Assembly (NCBI GenBank): GCA_905233245.1
Contig: CAJODK010000013.1
Coordinates: 1 to 44,588 of the forward strand
Length of the DNA stretch: 44,588 nt
Reading direction: 5' to 3'
DNA from: an uncultured Prevotella sp.
GTDB lineage: Bacteria > Bacteroidota > Bacteroidia > Bacteroidales > Bacteroidaceae
The notes beneath the pieces were generated by a model. That model was not told the DNA's origin. It made no database searches and worked only from the letters and a program-made list of their open reading frames with translations. Below are positions 24,610 through 33,713 of this stretch, one piece after another (position 1 is the first letter of the stretch; each line of letters starts with the position of its first letter). Both the position numbers and the translations under genes were made by a program.

Positions 24610-26847
24610 ATGAAATACAATAAGATAATAATAGGTCTGTTGGTAGGCGCATTCACTTTGACAGGATGCAGCGACTTCCTTGATCAGACACCAGCTACCT
24701 CTAAGAATACACAAGAGGTATATAGAAGCCTGGAGGAGATACAGGGCCGTATGAACGCCATGTATGGTAACCTCTGTGGCAATATGTATGGCACATGGAT
24801 TCCTATCCTTTTTGGCACAAACTCTGACGTCGAGCTTATTGACGGTATCGGTACTACAGCTACTGATACTGGTGAGCGTGGTACATTCAACTACTTCACG
24901 ACTCGTGCTGACCAGTGGGATACCAATGGTAAGCTTTATGCAGCTCTCTACCAAGAAGTAGGTGAGTGTAATGATATCATAGCAGGTATTCAGAACAGTC
25001 CGCTTTTTGCAGACGATAATGAGACGGTAAAGCAGAATCTGGGCGAGGCTTTGGTAATTCGCGCTCAGATGTACATGGAGTTGACACGTATATGGGGTGA
25101 TGTACCTCTGCAGTTGTCTATTGCTGATGGCAATCTTGACAATGTCTATGTAGGCAAGACCGATCGTGACTACATCCTCGACAAGATGCTTGAGGACCTG
25201 GAAAAGGCTGAGGGTTACCTTCAGAATTGCACCAACCCAAGCACTAAGGTGACAAAGGCCTATGCTCAGGCTCTCTACGTTCAGATAGCTCTGCAGCGTT
25301 GTGGATATGCTATCCGTGAGACACTGCGTAATGCACCTTATGAGGCTACTAATACTTACGAGGATGAGGTGGATGGTCAGACATTCCCTTATGAGAATGC
25401 TGCTAATGAGAATGACGCTCGTAAGAAAATTTCTGATCCTAACTTCCCAACTCTCCGTGCTCCTAAGCAGAAGAGAGTGGAACTCTACACTAAGGCTATA
25501 GCAAAGGCTTACGATGTTATCAAGAATAGTGGTAAAACACTCGTACCTTCATTTGATGACTACTGGACAGAGGTAAACCTCCGTCATGATAACATCTCAG
25601 AGAACATCTTTGAGATTCCTACAACACAGGGTGAGACCTCAGAATTGGGTTACACCATCGGTGTTCGTATGAACTGGGATGAGCAGCAGCCAACGGCTAA
25701 CTACGGTATGCGTAACTCTTCCGGTAAGGTAAAGGTAGTAGCACCTCTGGCTTACTCTTATGAGGAGACAGATACACGTCGCAATGTAACATGTAGCATG
25801 GCAGAACTCGTGGATTCTCTTCAGGAGTATGAGGATGAGAACGGTAATGTAAGAAGCGTCCATATCGCTCGTGAGAAGCATATTGGCGATGCTCCTTTCG
25901 GTATCTACGTAGGAAAATGGGATTGTCGTAAGCTCTTCGAGAAGGATCCTTCATGGCTGGCTCAGAACAAGAGCTCAGAGGGTAAGACTCTCTATGGCAT
26001 ACACCCTGTTCGTATGCGTCTGCCTCAGGTACTGCTATACTATGCAGAGTTGTACAACGAACTACAAAATGATGGAGGCGATGTTTCTGCATACTCCTCT
26101 ATGACAGCAGAAGATGCTATCAATGCCGTTCATCGTCGTGCTACAGGTCAGGATGCTACCTTTGCTACAACTGACTATAAGGGAATCTTCGATGCCATCG
26201 ACAACGAGAACAAGTGGGAGTTCGCTGGTGAAGGTTTCCGTAAGTGGGATCTCATCCGCTGGAACCTCCTAGTTCACCACACTCTCCAGATGAAGTTGGA
26301 TTATCTCAACGGTTTGAAGTCTGTTTACAACAACAGTATGGCTGCAAACATAAGATATTATCCAGAGAATGAGGTGCGCTACATGCAGGCAACAATGTAC
26401 TACGACTGGGACTGGATAGACGGTTCTAATGGTAAGGTAACATGGGATGCTTCCTTCGGTTCTACAGGCGACTCCTTTGAGAAGAACAAGACCAATTGGT
26501 CTAAGAATTACACTAAGGGTATTCAGGAAGCACAGGAAAAGGGTATTCCTGAAGAAGAGCAGGCTGCTTATGCAGAAAAGTATTGTGTTGATAACTGGAG
26601 CGTGATGAAGCAGGCTGATACCAACCTGCCTACTATCTCTAACGGTCTTGTAGGCTTCGTTCCCAGCTCTGAGCCATCAGAGAATGCTCTGACAGAGCGT
26701 ATCAACGAACTGAAGGCTATCATGTCAGATCTGCAGACCAATGTCAAGCCTAATGGTACAACGGTTCTGAATCGTTATATCATGCCTCTGACTACAAACA
26801 TTATGAACAATTCCAACCAGAATCTTAAGAACTCATACGGTTTCTAA
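24610..26847 (+). CDS. SusD/RagB-family glycan-binding lipoprotein
   Basis: The 745-residue lipoprotein (signal MKYNKIIIGLLVGAFTLTGC, cysteine at residue 20) starts 13 bp after susC. It has the SusD N-terminal helices (FLDQTPATSKNTQEVYRSLE), tetratricopeptide-like helices (EALVIRAQMYMELTRIWGDV near 145-165) and the C-terminal RagB/SusD signature (FAGEGFRKWDLIRWNLL near 538). It caps the SusC barrel and delivers ligand. At 745 residues it is longer than most SusD proteins (usually 500-650); the extra length is in the segment after residue 560. The ligand is inferred to be a pectic oligosaccharide. Confidence 0.96.
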   Translation: MKYNKIIIGLLVGAFTLTGCSDFLDQTPATSKNTQEVYRSLEEIQGRMNAMYGNLCGNMYGTWIPILFGTNSDVELIDGIGTTATDTGERGTFNYFTTRADQWDTNGKLYAALYQEVGECNDIIAGIQNSPLFADDNETVKQNLGEALVIRAQMYMELTRIWGDVPLQLSIADGNLDNVYVGKTDRDYILDKMLEDLEKAEGYLQNCTNPSTKVTKAYAQALYVQIALQRCGYAIRETLRNAPYEATNTYEDEVDGQTFPYENAANENDARKKISDPNFPTLRAPKQKRVELYTKAIAKAYDVIKNSGKTLVPSFDDYWTEVNLRHDNISENIFEIPTTQGETSELGYTIGVRMNWDEQQPTANYGMRNSSGKVKVVAPLAYSYEETDTRRNVTCSMAELVDSLQEYEDENGNVRSVHIAREKHIGDAPFGIYVGKWDCRKLFEKDPSWLAQNKSSEGKTLYGIHPVRMRLPQVLLYYAELYNELQNDGGDVSAYSSMTAEDAINAVHRRATGQDATFATTDYKGIFDAIDNENKWEFAGEGFRKWDLIRWNLLVHHTLQMKLDYLNGLKSVYNNSMAANIRYYPENEVRYMQATMYYDWDWIDGSNGKVTWDASFGSTGDSFEKNKTNWSKNYTKGIQEAQEKGIPEEEQAAYAEKYCVDNWSVMKQADTNLPTISNGLVGFVPSSEPSENALTERINELKAIMSDLQTNVKPNGTTVLNRYIMPLTTNIMNNSNQNLKNSYGF

Positions 26848-26868
26848 GGCATAAAAAAGATTTAAGTT

Positions 26869-28590
26869 ATGAAAATGAAATATATTACAGGTGCCGTATT
26901 GACAGTTCTCGTCGGAATCTTTGCATCTTGTACTGATGGCAATGATTGGGAGAACGATAGCTCTTATGCTAAAGAGTTTAGGCCCAAGTTTGACAATGTG
27001 GAGGTGATAGAAGGTGCTCCTTCTCTCAAGTGTTTCTTCACTAGTTATGGTGGTGAATATGAGTTGCAGGCCTCTACCAAATCATTCCCTATAAAGAATG
27101 GTGACGAAGAGGTGGATGAGGATGACATCGTTAAGATGGTAGCTCAGGGTTCTCCTGCAACAATAACTAGCCTGAGACCATATACCAATTACTATTTGCG
27201 TCTAAGAGCATTCTCAGGTGGCAAGGCTGCTTCCAACTGGATTAACTATGCCAGTAAGGACTCAGTTAATAAGGTAGTGCAGACTGATGGTCTTCACCTC
27301 CTGAATCCTATCACTGATGAGGCTGATATTACCTCAAGTTCTATCCGTGTAACATGGCAGGTAGTAGAGGGATATACACCAACAGCCCTCATAGCATCAT
27401 ATACCAATGGTGATGAGGAAGTGGTAAAGATTTTCACTTTGGATGAGGCAGCAGTTGAGGCAGCTGAGTTTACAGCTACAGACCTCCAGTCTTCTACTAA
27501 GTACTCTTTGAAGTTGGCTATGGGTGAGGCTTCTGACTATACGTTCATAGGCCAGCAGTCTGCTAAGACCACGAAGGCTCCACCAAAGACTGACTATACT
27601 TACACCTTCACGGGCACAGATTTCAATCAGGCTGTAATGGATGAGATTGAGACCAATGCTAAGGCTGTTTCAGGTATAGATCCTGAGAATTACACTGTTG
27701 CAGTAGTATTCCCAGCAGGTAACGTGGTGAACATGATAGAGTCAAATTCTTCTGTCGTAGTACCAGCAGGTATGTCTGTTTACTTCTTCGGTAACGAGGG
27801 AAGCACCAAGGCTACCATCAACCTGCCTAAGATACTCAACGTTAAGGGTAAGCATACTACTATCTCATTCGAGAATGTGAACCTCATAGAGCCTGATGCA
27901 GGCAACCAGAGTTATGTAATCAACCAGCCAGATGCAGCAAGTTCATGCAACATCTCTACTCTGCGCTTCGCAAGCTGCTTCATCAGTAACTTCGGTCGTG
28001 GTCTGGTTCGCCACAGATATGGTAATATCGACAACATCGAGATATCCGACTGTATCGTTACGGGCACCAACGACTACTCACTGATACAGCAGGAGGCTGC
28101 GGGCTTCGGTACGATTGAGATAGATGGCTCTACATTCTATAACATCTCTACCAACCTCATTCTTGACAAGACTCCATCCAACGACCTTGAGAGCATAAGT
28201 ATAACGAACAGCACGTTCTATAACTGCTTCATGACAGGTAAGTACTGGATCGACCTCAAGAATAAGAACACTGCTAAGGCAGAGGTTGTGATAGATAAGG
28301 TACTGGTAGGTCACCTCAATCCTGTCACTTCGGAAGACAAGTGTGGTAAGGGTATCCGTGCTCAGGCATCTAAGGTAACGGTTAATAACCTTTATGAGAC
28401 CAATGATGTGAAGTGGGGCGGCGAATCAGACTATGTGAAGAAGGGCGCTCCTGGAGTTACTATCCTTGAGTGGGATTCTAATGGTATCTTCGCTAATCCT
28501 GCTGGAAATGACTTCACTCTGAAGCATTACCTTGATGCAGGTGACCCACGCTGGAAGGTAGAACCTTCAGGTGGTGGTGATGAAGAATAA
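26869..28590 (+). CDS. Surface lipoprotein with FnIII-like and DUF4957/DUF5123-type domains
   Basis: The 573-residue lipoprotein has a signal ending GIFASC (cysteine near residue 21). Residues about 40-235 look like two fibronectin-III-type modules (ATITSLRPYTNYYLRLRAFS; FTATDLQSSTKYSLKLAMGE). Residues about 255-560 form an imperfect parallel beta-helix (TTISFENVNLIEPDAGNQSY, NIDNIEISDCIVTGTNDYSL, LESISITNSTFYNC), matching the DUF4957 and DUF5123 families found beside SusCD in pectin loci. The position after SusD suggests a surface glycan-binding protein rather than an enzyme; I see no lyase active site. It starts 21 bp after susD. Confidence 0.85.
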   Translation: MKMKYITGAVLTVLVGIFASCTDGNDWENDSSYAKEFRPKFDNVEVIEGAPSLKCFFTSYGGEYELQASTKSFPIKNGDEEVDEDDIVKMVAQGSPATITSLRPYTNYYLRLRAFSGGKAASNWINYASKDSVNKVVQTDGLHLLNPITDEADITSSSIRVTWQVVEGYTPTALIASYTNGDEEVVKIFTLDEAAVEAAEFTATDLQSSTKYSLKLAMGEASDYTFIGQQSAKTTKAPPKTDYTYTFTGTDFNQAVMDEIETNAKAVSGIDPENYTVAVVFPAGNVVNMIESNSSVVVPAGMSVYFFGNEGSTKATINLPKILNVKGKHTTISFENVNLIEPDAGNQSYVINQPDAASSCNISTLRFASCFISNFGRGLVRHRYGNIDNIEISDCIVTGTNDYSLIQQEAAGFGTIEIDGSTFYNISTNLILDKTPSNDLESISITNSTFYNCFMTGKYWIDLKNKNTAKAEVVIDKVLVGHLNPVTSEDKCGKGIRAQASKVTVNNLYETNDVKWGGESDYVKKGAPGVTILEWDSNGIFANPAGNDFTLKHYLDAGDPRWKVEPSGGGDEE

Positions 28591-28601
28591 ACTAATTTGA
28601 T

Positions 28602-30899
28602 ATGAAAAAACTAATGACTATAGCCTTAGCACTGGTGCTCAGCATCGGTGCTAAGGCACAGTTTTCTTCCGCACCTGCATTCCCTGGTGCTGAAGGATAC
28701 GGACGATATGTTACGGGTGGACGTGGTGGCACGGTCTATCATGTTACTTCCTTGAAGGATGACGCTAACGTGCTTCAGGGAACTCTGCGATATGGTATTG
28801 AGAAGATATCTGGAGCCCGCATTATCGTGTTTGACGTTGGTGGCACGATAGAGTTGTATAAGGACCTGAAAATCACTAATGGCAACATAACCATCTATGG
28901 TCAGACGGCCCCAGGTCAGGGTATCTGTCTTGCTGGCTACCCTGTTACAATCAGTGCCAATAATGTCATTATGCGCTATGTGCGTTGTCGTATGGGTGAC
29001 CTTAGCCAGGAAGAGGCGGATGCTTTGAGTGCATCATTCCATGCTGGCTCTGGCAAGAAGAATATCATCATCGACCACTGCTCTGTATCATGGTCAACGG
29101 ATGAGTGTGCTTCTTTCTATGGCAATGAGAACTTCACCTTGCAGTGGTGTCTTGTTTCTGAGTCGTTGCGCAACTCTGTTCATGGCAAGGGCAAGCATGG
29201 TTATGGGGGTATCTGGGGTGGCACACGCGCTTCCTACCACCACAATCTGTTAGCGCATCATGACAGCCGTAATGCACGTTTGGATCATGACTACGTGAAC
29301 AATTCCGACGAACAACTCATAGACTACATCAACAACGGATTCTACAACTGGGGTGATAATAACACATACGGTGGTGAATCCAAGGGTAAGGGTGGAAGTC
29401 ATTATCGCAAGGTGAACTTCGTTGGCAATTACTACAAGCCAGGTCCTGTTACCAAAGCAAGTACCAAGTCTTGGATCATGAACCTTACTAACTACTGTGA
29501 CAATTGTGATAAGAGTGATCCTACTAACATCGAGCCCGCACACCTTTACCTTACTGGTAATATAATGGAGGGCAACTCTACAATAAATGCCAATAACTGG
29601 GCAGGTATCCACCCGGATGTAGAGTGTGATGTCACTCAGTATAAGTCTGACACGAAGTGGCAGTCTTCAGACAGTAAGTTTGCAGGCTACAATACCGTCA
29701 CTGTGCAGCCAGCAGCAGTAGCATTCCAGAAGCTTCTGGAGTATGCAGGTTGCTCTATAGAGCGTGATGCTGTTGACTCTCGTATATGCCATGAGGCTGA
29801 GAGTGGCACATATACTTACAATGGCAGCAATGGTTCTACCAATGGACTTATTGACAGTCAGTCAGACGTGAAGGGTTGGCCAACACTGATTGGTGGAACA
29901 GTACCAACGGATACAGACGGTGATGGTATGTCTGACGAGTGGGAAACTCTCAACGGTCTGAACCCCAACGATGCTTCTGACGCCAACCTCTACACTCTTG
30001 ATAGCAATAATTACTACACTAATGTAGAGGTGTACTGCAACCAACTTGTAGAGGAGAGGGTTAAGGCAGAGCGTGCAGAAGCTACAGAGTCTTTCGACGA
30101 GTACTTCCCACCTGCTAAGTACTATAAGACCATCGTCGTGGAGACTCCAGTGACTCAGGGTGAAGTGACTTACAATATAACGCAGAATACCGGTGAGGCA
30201 AGCAGCGTGACGGATTATACTGGTACTATCTCTGATGCTCTCAGCGGCTATCTTGATGATGCTTCTATCGATTGCGGTGAGATACTCGGTTGGGCAGGCA
30301 CTACTTTCAATGATAAAGACAATGTCACTCTCGCTCAGTTTACTAATGGATCTGCTAAGACAGAGACAGAACCTGAGGTGAAGGCTGATGGCAGCGATGA
30401 TAGTGCTGTGACGTTCAGTATCGTAGTTGCTGACAATGATGAGAACTACAAGGTGCGCATCATGGGCATGGACTTCTATGCTGCAAAGAATGGTACTAGT
30501 GCAGTCGCAACAGTAGCGGCCAGCATAGATGGCACTACGACAGTAGTATCATCACAGGACTTGCCTCGTGCTCAGTCTTCCACTGAAGGTGCAAAGTCCG
30601 CTTACCACTGCTCAGTAACGGATCTCGCTCCATCGGCTGTGGGCAGCACGACAGCAAAGATTGCCTTCACTGGTGGTGCTGGTGGTAGGCAGTTGGGACT
30701 TTCTGACGTGAAGTTCACTGTCAGCATCGTCAAGGTAGAAACTCAGAAAATCATCGTTGACCCTACGGGCATAGAGGAAGTTCCCGCTAGCGTTAGCGTT
30801 CCCGTTTCTAAGCGTGGCTATTACAATCTGGCAGGTCAGCGTGTGTCACCTAATGCTAAGGGCCTGATAATCTTTGAAGGCAAAAAAATCTTTAGGTAA
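28602..30899 (+). CDS. Secreted pectate lyase (PL1 family), multidomain
   Basis: The 765-residue enzyme has a signal peptide (MKKLMTIALALVLSIGAKAQ) and a PL1-type beta-helix at residues about 25-385: FPGAEGYGRYVTGGRGGTVY, IIVFDVGGTIEL, ITIYGQTAPGQGI, NIIIDHCSVSWSTDE and the Arg-containing SRNARLDHDY. It cleaves polygalacturonate by beta-elimination, outside the cell or in the periplasm. Near residue 438 is a calcium-binding thrombospondin-3-like motif (DTDGDGMSDEWETLNGLNPN). The C-terminal 220 residues hold a beta-sandwich and a Prevotella-type tail (RGYYNLAGQRVSPNAKGLII). It lies 11 bp after the previous gene and is the last gene of the susC operon. Confidence 0.93.
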   Translation: MKKLMTIALALVLSIGAKAQFSSAPAFPGAEGYGRYVTGGRGGTVYHVTSLKDDANVLQGTLRYGIEKISGARIIVFDVGGTIELYKDLKITNGNITIYGQTAPGQGICLAGYPVTISANNVIMRYVRCRMGDLSQEEADALSASFHAGSGKKNIIIDHCSVSWSTDECASFYGNENFTLQWCLVSESLRNSVHGKGKHGYGGIWGGTRASYHHNLLAHHDSRNARLDHDYVNNSDEQLIDYINNGFYNWGDNNTYGGESKGKGGSHYRKVNFVGNYYKPGPVTKASTKSWIMNLTNYCDNCDKSDPTNIEPAHLYLTGNIMEGNSTINANNWAGIHPDVECDVTQYKSDTKWQSSDSKFAGYNTVTVQPAAVAFQKLLEYAGCSIERDAVDSRICHEAESGTYTYNGSNGSTNGLIDSQSDVKGWPTLIGGTVPTDTDGDGMSDEWETLNGLNPNDASDANLYTLDSNNYYTNVEVYCNQLVEERVKAERAEATESFDEYFPPAKYYKTIVVETPVTQGEVTYNITQNTGEASSVTDYTGTISDALSGYLDDASIDCGEILGWAGTTFNDKDNVTLAQFTNGSAKTETEPEVKADGSDDSAVTFSIVVADNDENYKVRIMGMDFYAAKNGTSAVATVAASIDGTTTVVSSQDLPRAQSSTEGAKSAYHCSVTDLAPSAVGSTTAKIAFTGGAGGRQLGLSDVKFTVSIVKVETQKIIVDPTGIEEVPASVSVPVSKRGYYNLAGQRVSPNAKGLIIFEGKKIFR

Positions 30900-30937
30900 T
30901 ACTAAGCATTGACTATAAGGTGCCAAGCAACCACTTC

Positions 30938-30976
30938 AAATTAGCTAGTTAATTTCACGAATTAACTAGCTAATTT
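30938..30976. terminator. Long AT-rich hairpin between convergent genes
   Basis: A 17-bp perfect inverted repeat (arms 30938-30954 and 30960-30976, core TTAACTAGCTAA) with a 5-base loop separates the pectate lyase from nnrDE. Part of the right arm recurs at 30984-30997, offset by exactly 21 bp, and includes the nnrDE stop codon. It probably terminates from both sides although the T-tracts are short. Confidence 0.65.
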
Positions 30977-30986
30977 TGTAAAATAA

Positions 30987-32504
30987 CTAGCTAATTTGAG
31001 TTTGAAGCATAGCCTTAGGCAGGTAGAGGATAATGTCTGAGGCTACGAGCGACTCTTTTCCAAGCACGCGCGCAGCATTGTCGCCTGCGAGCCCATGAAG
31101 GTACATACCGAGCATAGCGGCTTCCTTTGGAGCATAGCCACGAGCGAGAAGTCCCGTTATGATGCCTGTCAGCACGTCGCCAGAGCCTGCAGTTGCCATA
31201 CCGCTGTTTCCTGTACTATTAAATATTATCTGGCCGTCAGGCAGGCAGAGTGCGCTGTGGTGTCCTTTTAATATAATGTACGCGTGAAGGCGCTGAGCCA
31301 GGTCGCGAGCTCTCATCAGACGGTCGTAGTCGCTTGTAGGCGTAGCATCGATAAGACGGTCGAGCTCGCGTGGATGCGGAGTCATGATGGCGCCTTCAGG
31401 CAGTTGCTGTAGCCAGGAGCGGTTGGTGGCAAGGATGTTGAGGGCATCAGCATCGAGTACCATAGGTATTCTGGTATTGCGTATCTGACCGAGAAGTGCT
31501 ATCTCTGTGCTACCCTCTGTACCTATGCCAGGGCCTATACCGATGGCGGAGTAGGGCCCTGTTTCGACAGTTTTGGTGAAGCAATTAGTATCTAAGTCAT
31601 GATGTATGATAGCCTCGGGCACACTGATTTGCAGAATATCATTGTTCTTCTGCGGGGTGTGTACGGTGAGCTTTCCCACTCCAGAGCGCAGACAAGCCTT
31701 TGCTGCCAGTACCGCAGCCCCTGCCATACCGTACTTTCCTGCTATGAGCAGGGCGTGTCCCATAGTGCCTTTGTGGGCGAAATCGCTGCGCTGACGGAGA
31801 TGACTGCGTACCTCATTGTCTTCCAATATGGAATACGCAGCAGGGGTGTTTTCGATAAAGACTTGGCTGAGACCTATATCGAGAACTTCTAAGTCTCCGA
31901 TGAAATCGTGATTTTCTGCAAACATCATGCAGAGTTTCTTCATGCCAAGGGTGAGTGTGAGGTCGGCACGGATGATATTCTGACGCACATTGAAGGTATT
32001 GTCCTCTGTCATCAGTCCTGATGGCACGTCGATGCTCACTACCGTTGCCTCCGAATTATTGATATACTGCACCATAGCAGCGAATCCGCCCCCGAGAGGT
32101 TTGTTGAGGCCAGAGCCGAAGAGTCCGTCGATGACCACCGTCTCACGAGTGAGCTGTGGGGGTTCAAACTCTCTTGTCACCTCCACCAGAGCATCCTTGC
32201 TCTTCTTCCTGAGGCGCTCGCAGTTCTCCTGGCAGTCGGGCGACAGAGAGCCTTTTACGTTAAAGAGGTAGGCCACAGCCTTGTAGCCCTTGTCACGCAA
32301 CAGACGTGTGACGGCAAGGGCATCGCCACCATTGTTGCCAGGACCTGCGAAGGCCACCATCGGTGTCTCCGTGTCCCAACGGTTTGTTATCTCTTTGGTG
32401 AGTGCTATAGCAGCCCTTTCCATCAGGTCTATGCTGCTGATGGGTTCGTGCTCTATGGTGTAGCGGTCGAGTTCGTGTATCTGCTTACTAGTGAAAATCT
32501 TCAT
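30987..32504 (-). CDS. nnrD/nnrE: Bifunctional NAD(P)H-hydrate epimerase / ADP-dependent dehydratase
   Basis: This 505-residue cytoplasmic enzyme repairs damaged (hydrated) NAD(P)H. The N-terminal epimerase domain (about 1-215) shows VAFAGPGNNGGDALAVTRLL. The C-terminal dehydratase, of ribokinase-like fold (about 230-500), shows GTMGHALLIAGKYGMAGAAV, GIGPGIGTEGSTE, VLDADALNIL, MTPHPRELDRL and GMATAGSGDVLTGIITGLLA. The start ATG at 32504 (MKIFTSKQIHELD) is standard for the family; the frame is open further upstream only across the promoter. It is transcribed divergently from hpt out of a shared symmetrical promoter. Confidence 0.95.
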   Translation of the reverse strand: MKIFTSKQIHELDRYTIEHEPISSIDLMERAAIALTKEITNRWDTETPMVAFAGPGNNGGDALAVTRLLRDKGYKAVAYLFNVKGSLSPDCQENCERLRKKSKDALVEVTREFEPPQLTRETVVIDGLFGSGLNKPLGGGFAAMVQYINNSEATVVSIDVPSGLMTEDNTFNVRQNIIRADLTLTLGMKKLCMMFAENHDFIGDLEVLDIGLSQVFIENTPAAYSILEDNEVRSHLRQRSDFAHKGTMGHALLIAGKYGMAGAAVLAAKACLRSGVGKLTVHTPQKNNDILQISVPEAIIHHDLDTNCFTKTVETGPYSAIGIGPGIGTEGSTEIALLGQIRNTRIPMVLDADALNILATNRSWLQQLPEGAIMTPHPRELDRLIDATPTSDYDRLMRARDLAQRLHAYIILKGHHSALCLPDGQIIFNSTGNSGMATAGSGDVLTGIITGLLARGYAPKEAAMLGMYLHGLAGDNAARVLGKESLVASDIILYLPKAMLQTQIS

Positions 32505-32521
32505 AAAATCTTCGATTTTAG

Positions 32522-32555
32522 TTGCAAAGTTACGAAAAATATTGTACCTTTGCAA
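32522..32555. promoter_or_regulatory. Fully overlapping symmetrical divergent promoters (nnrDE / hpt)
   Basis: TTGCAAAGTTAC (32522-32533) and GTACCTTTGCAA (32544-32555) form a 12-bp inverted repeat with one mismatch. Plus strand: TTG (32522-32524), 20 bp, TACCTTTG (32545-32552). Minus strand: TTG (32555-32553), 20 bp, TAACTTTG (32532-32525). Both match the Bacteroidetes consensus with identical spacing over the same 34 bp. Confidence 0.8.
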
Positions 32556-32573
32556 GGAAATGCAGACAGAATC

Positions 32574-33125
32574 ATGGCAAAAGAAAGAATTACCATACTA
32601 GACAAGACCTTCGAACTGACTATTCCTGAGGCGCAGATACAGGAGGCTGTAAGGAATGTGGCAGAGCGTATCAGGCAGGACTATGAGGACAAGAATCCTG
32701 TGTTTGTAGTGGTGCTCAATGGTGCGTTTGTCTTTGCTGCTGACCTCTTCAGGATGATGCAGTTTCCTTATACGATGGCCTTCACCAAACTGACCAGTTA
32801 TCAGGGCGTGTCCTCTACGGGCAAGATAATAGAGCAGTTGGCAGTGAGCGAGGACATCACCGGCAGGCACGTGGTCATCGTAGAGGACATTGTGGAGACG
32901 GGCTACAGCATGGAGTTCCTCAAGGAACGCCTGATGGAGAAGCACCCGGCAAGTATCGAGATATGCGCTTTCTCCTACAAACCAGACAAGGTGAAAGTGC
33001 CAGGACTGGAGGTGAAATACGTAGGCATGACATTGCCAGAGGCTTTCATCGTTGGCTACGGACTGGACTATAACCAACATGGCAGGCAGATGAGGGATAT
33101 CTTTTCGTTAATTCATAATTCATAA
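32574..33125 (+). CDS. hpt: Hypoxanthine phosphoribosyltransferase
   Basis: This 183-residue enzyme salvages hypoxanthine and guanine using PRPP. It has VVVLNGAFVFAADLFRMM (near residues 44-61) and the PRPP loop VVIVEDIVETGYSMEFL (near 101), where the usual second Asp of EDIxDTG is Glu. The start at 32574 (MAKERITILDKTFEL) is chosen over an upstream frame that crosses the promoter. The last residues (LIHNS) and the stop are encoded by a heptamer array. It heads the plus-strand block hpt-adk-obgE-pgeF. Confidence 0.93.
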   Translation: MAKERITILDKTFELTIPEAQIQEAVRNVAERIRQDYEDKNPVFVVVLNGAFVFAADLFRMMQFPYTMAFTKLTSYQGVSSTGKIIEQLAVSEDITGRHVVIVEDIVETGYSMEFLKERLMEKHPASIEICAFSYKPDKVKVPGLEVKYVGMTLPEAFIVGYGLDYNQHGRQMRDIFSLIHNS

Positions 33126-33131
33126 TTCATA
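33111..33131. repeat. Heptamer tandem repeat across the hpt stop codon, 3 units
   Basis: Three perfect ATTCATA units supply the last hpt codons and its TAA, and end 6 bp before the GTG start of adk. Confidence 0.9.
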
Positions 33132-33137
33132 ATCAAG

Positions 33138-33710
33138 GTGAAAAATATTGTAATTTTCGGTGCCCCAGGTTCAGGTAAGGGCACACAGAGCGATAAGATT
33201 ATCGCAGAATTCGGGGTAGCACACATTTCTACGGGCGACGTGCTTCGTGCTGAAATCAAGGCAGGCACAGAACTCGGCAAGACAGCAGCAGGGTACATCA
33301 ATGAGGGCAAACTCGTTCCCGACTCCCTCATCATCGATATGCTGGCATCTACCCTCGACAGTAAGGGTAAGGACATTTCGGGCGTCATCTTCGACGGTTT
33401 CCCACGTACCATCGCTCAGGCAGAGGCCCTCGACGAGATGCTCCAGCAGCGTGGCGAGAAGGTCAACGTAGTAGTAGGTCTTGAGGTACCTGACGAAGAA
33501 CTCATCAAGCGTATCATCGCTCGTGGTGCCAGCTCAGGTCGCGCCGACGACAATGAGGAGACAGCCAAGAAGCGTCTCGATACATACTACTCACAGACTC
33601 TCCCTCTCAAGGACTTCTATGTGAAGCAGGGCAAGTACGCTCAGATCAATGGCGTAGGCTCTATCGATGATATCTATAGTAACATCAGCAAGGCAATCAG
33701 CAACTGCTAA
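33138..33710 (+). CDS. adk: Adenylate kinase
   Basis: This 190-residue enzyme converts ATP plus AMP to two ADP. The P-loop is GAPGSGKGTQSDK (residues 7-19); STGDVLR, FDGFPRTIAQAE and the Arg-rich KRIIARGASSGRADD follow. The lid is short, with no zinc-binding cysteines, as in the short bacterial/eukaryotic AK1-type form. The start is GTG: no in-frame ATG precedes the P-loop, and the next ATG (residue about 71) would remove it. It lies 12 bp after hpt, with a heptamer array filling the junction, and 3 bp before obgE. Confidence 0.95.
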   Translation: MKNIVIFGAPGSGKGTQSDKIIAEFGVAHISTGDVLRAEIKAGTELGKTAAGYINEGKLVPDSLIIDMLASTLDSKGKDISGVIFDGFPRTIAQAEALDEMLQQRGEKVNVVVGLEVPDEELIKRIIARGASSGRADDNEETAKKRLDTYYSQTLPLKDFYVKQGKYAQINGVGSIDDIYSNISKAISNC

Positions 33711-33713
33711 AAG

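Noticed and set aside
26869..28590. Calling the beta-helix lipoprotein a second pectate lyase
   Set aside because: It has helix-like strands but no recognisable lyase active-site motif; a binding role after SusD is more consistent.
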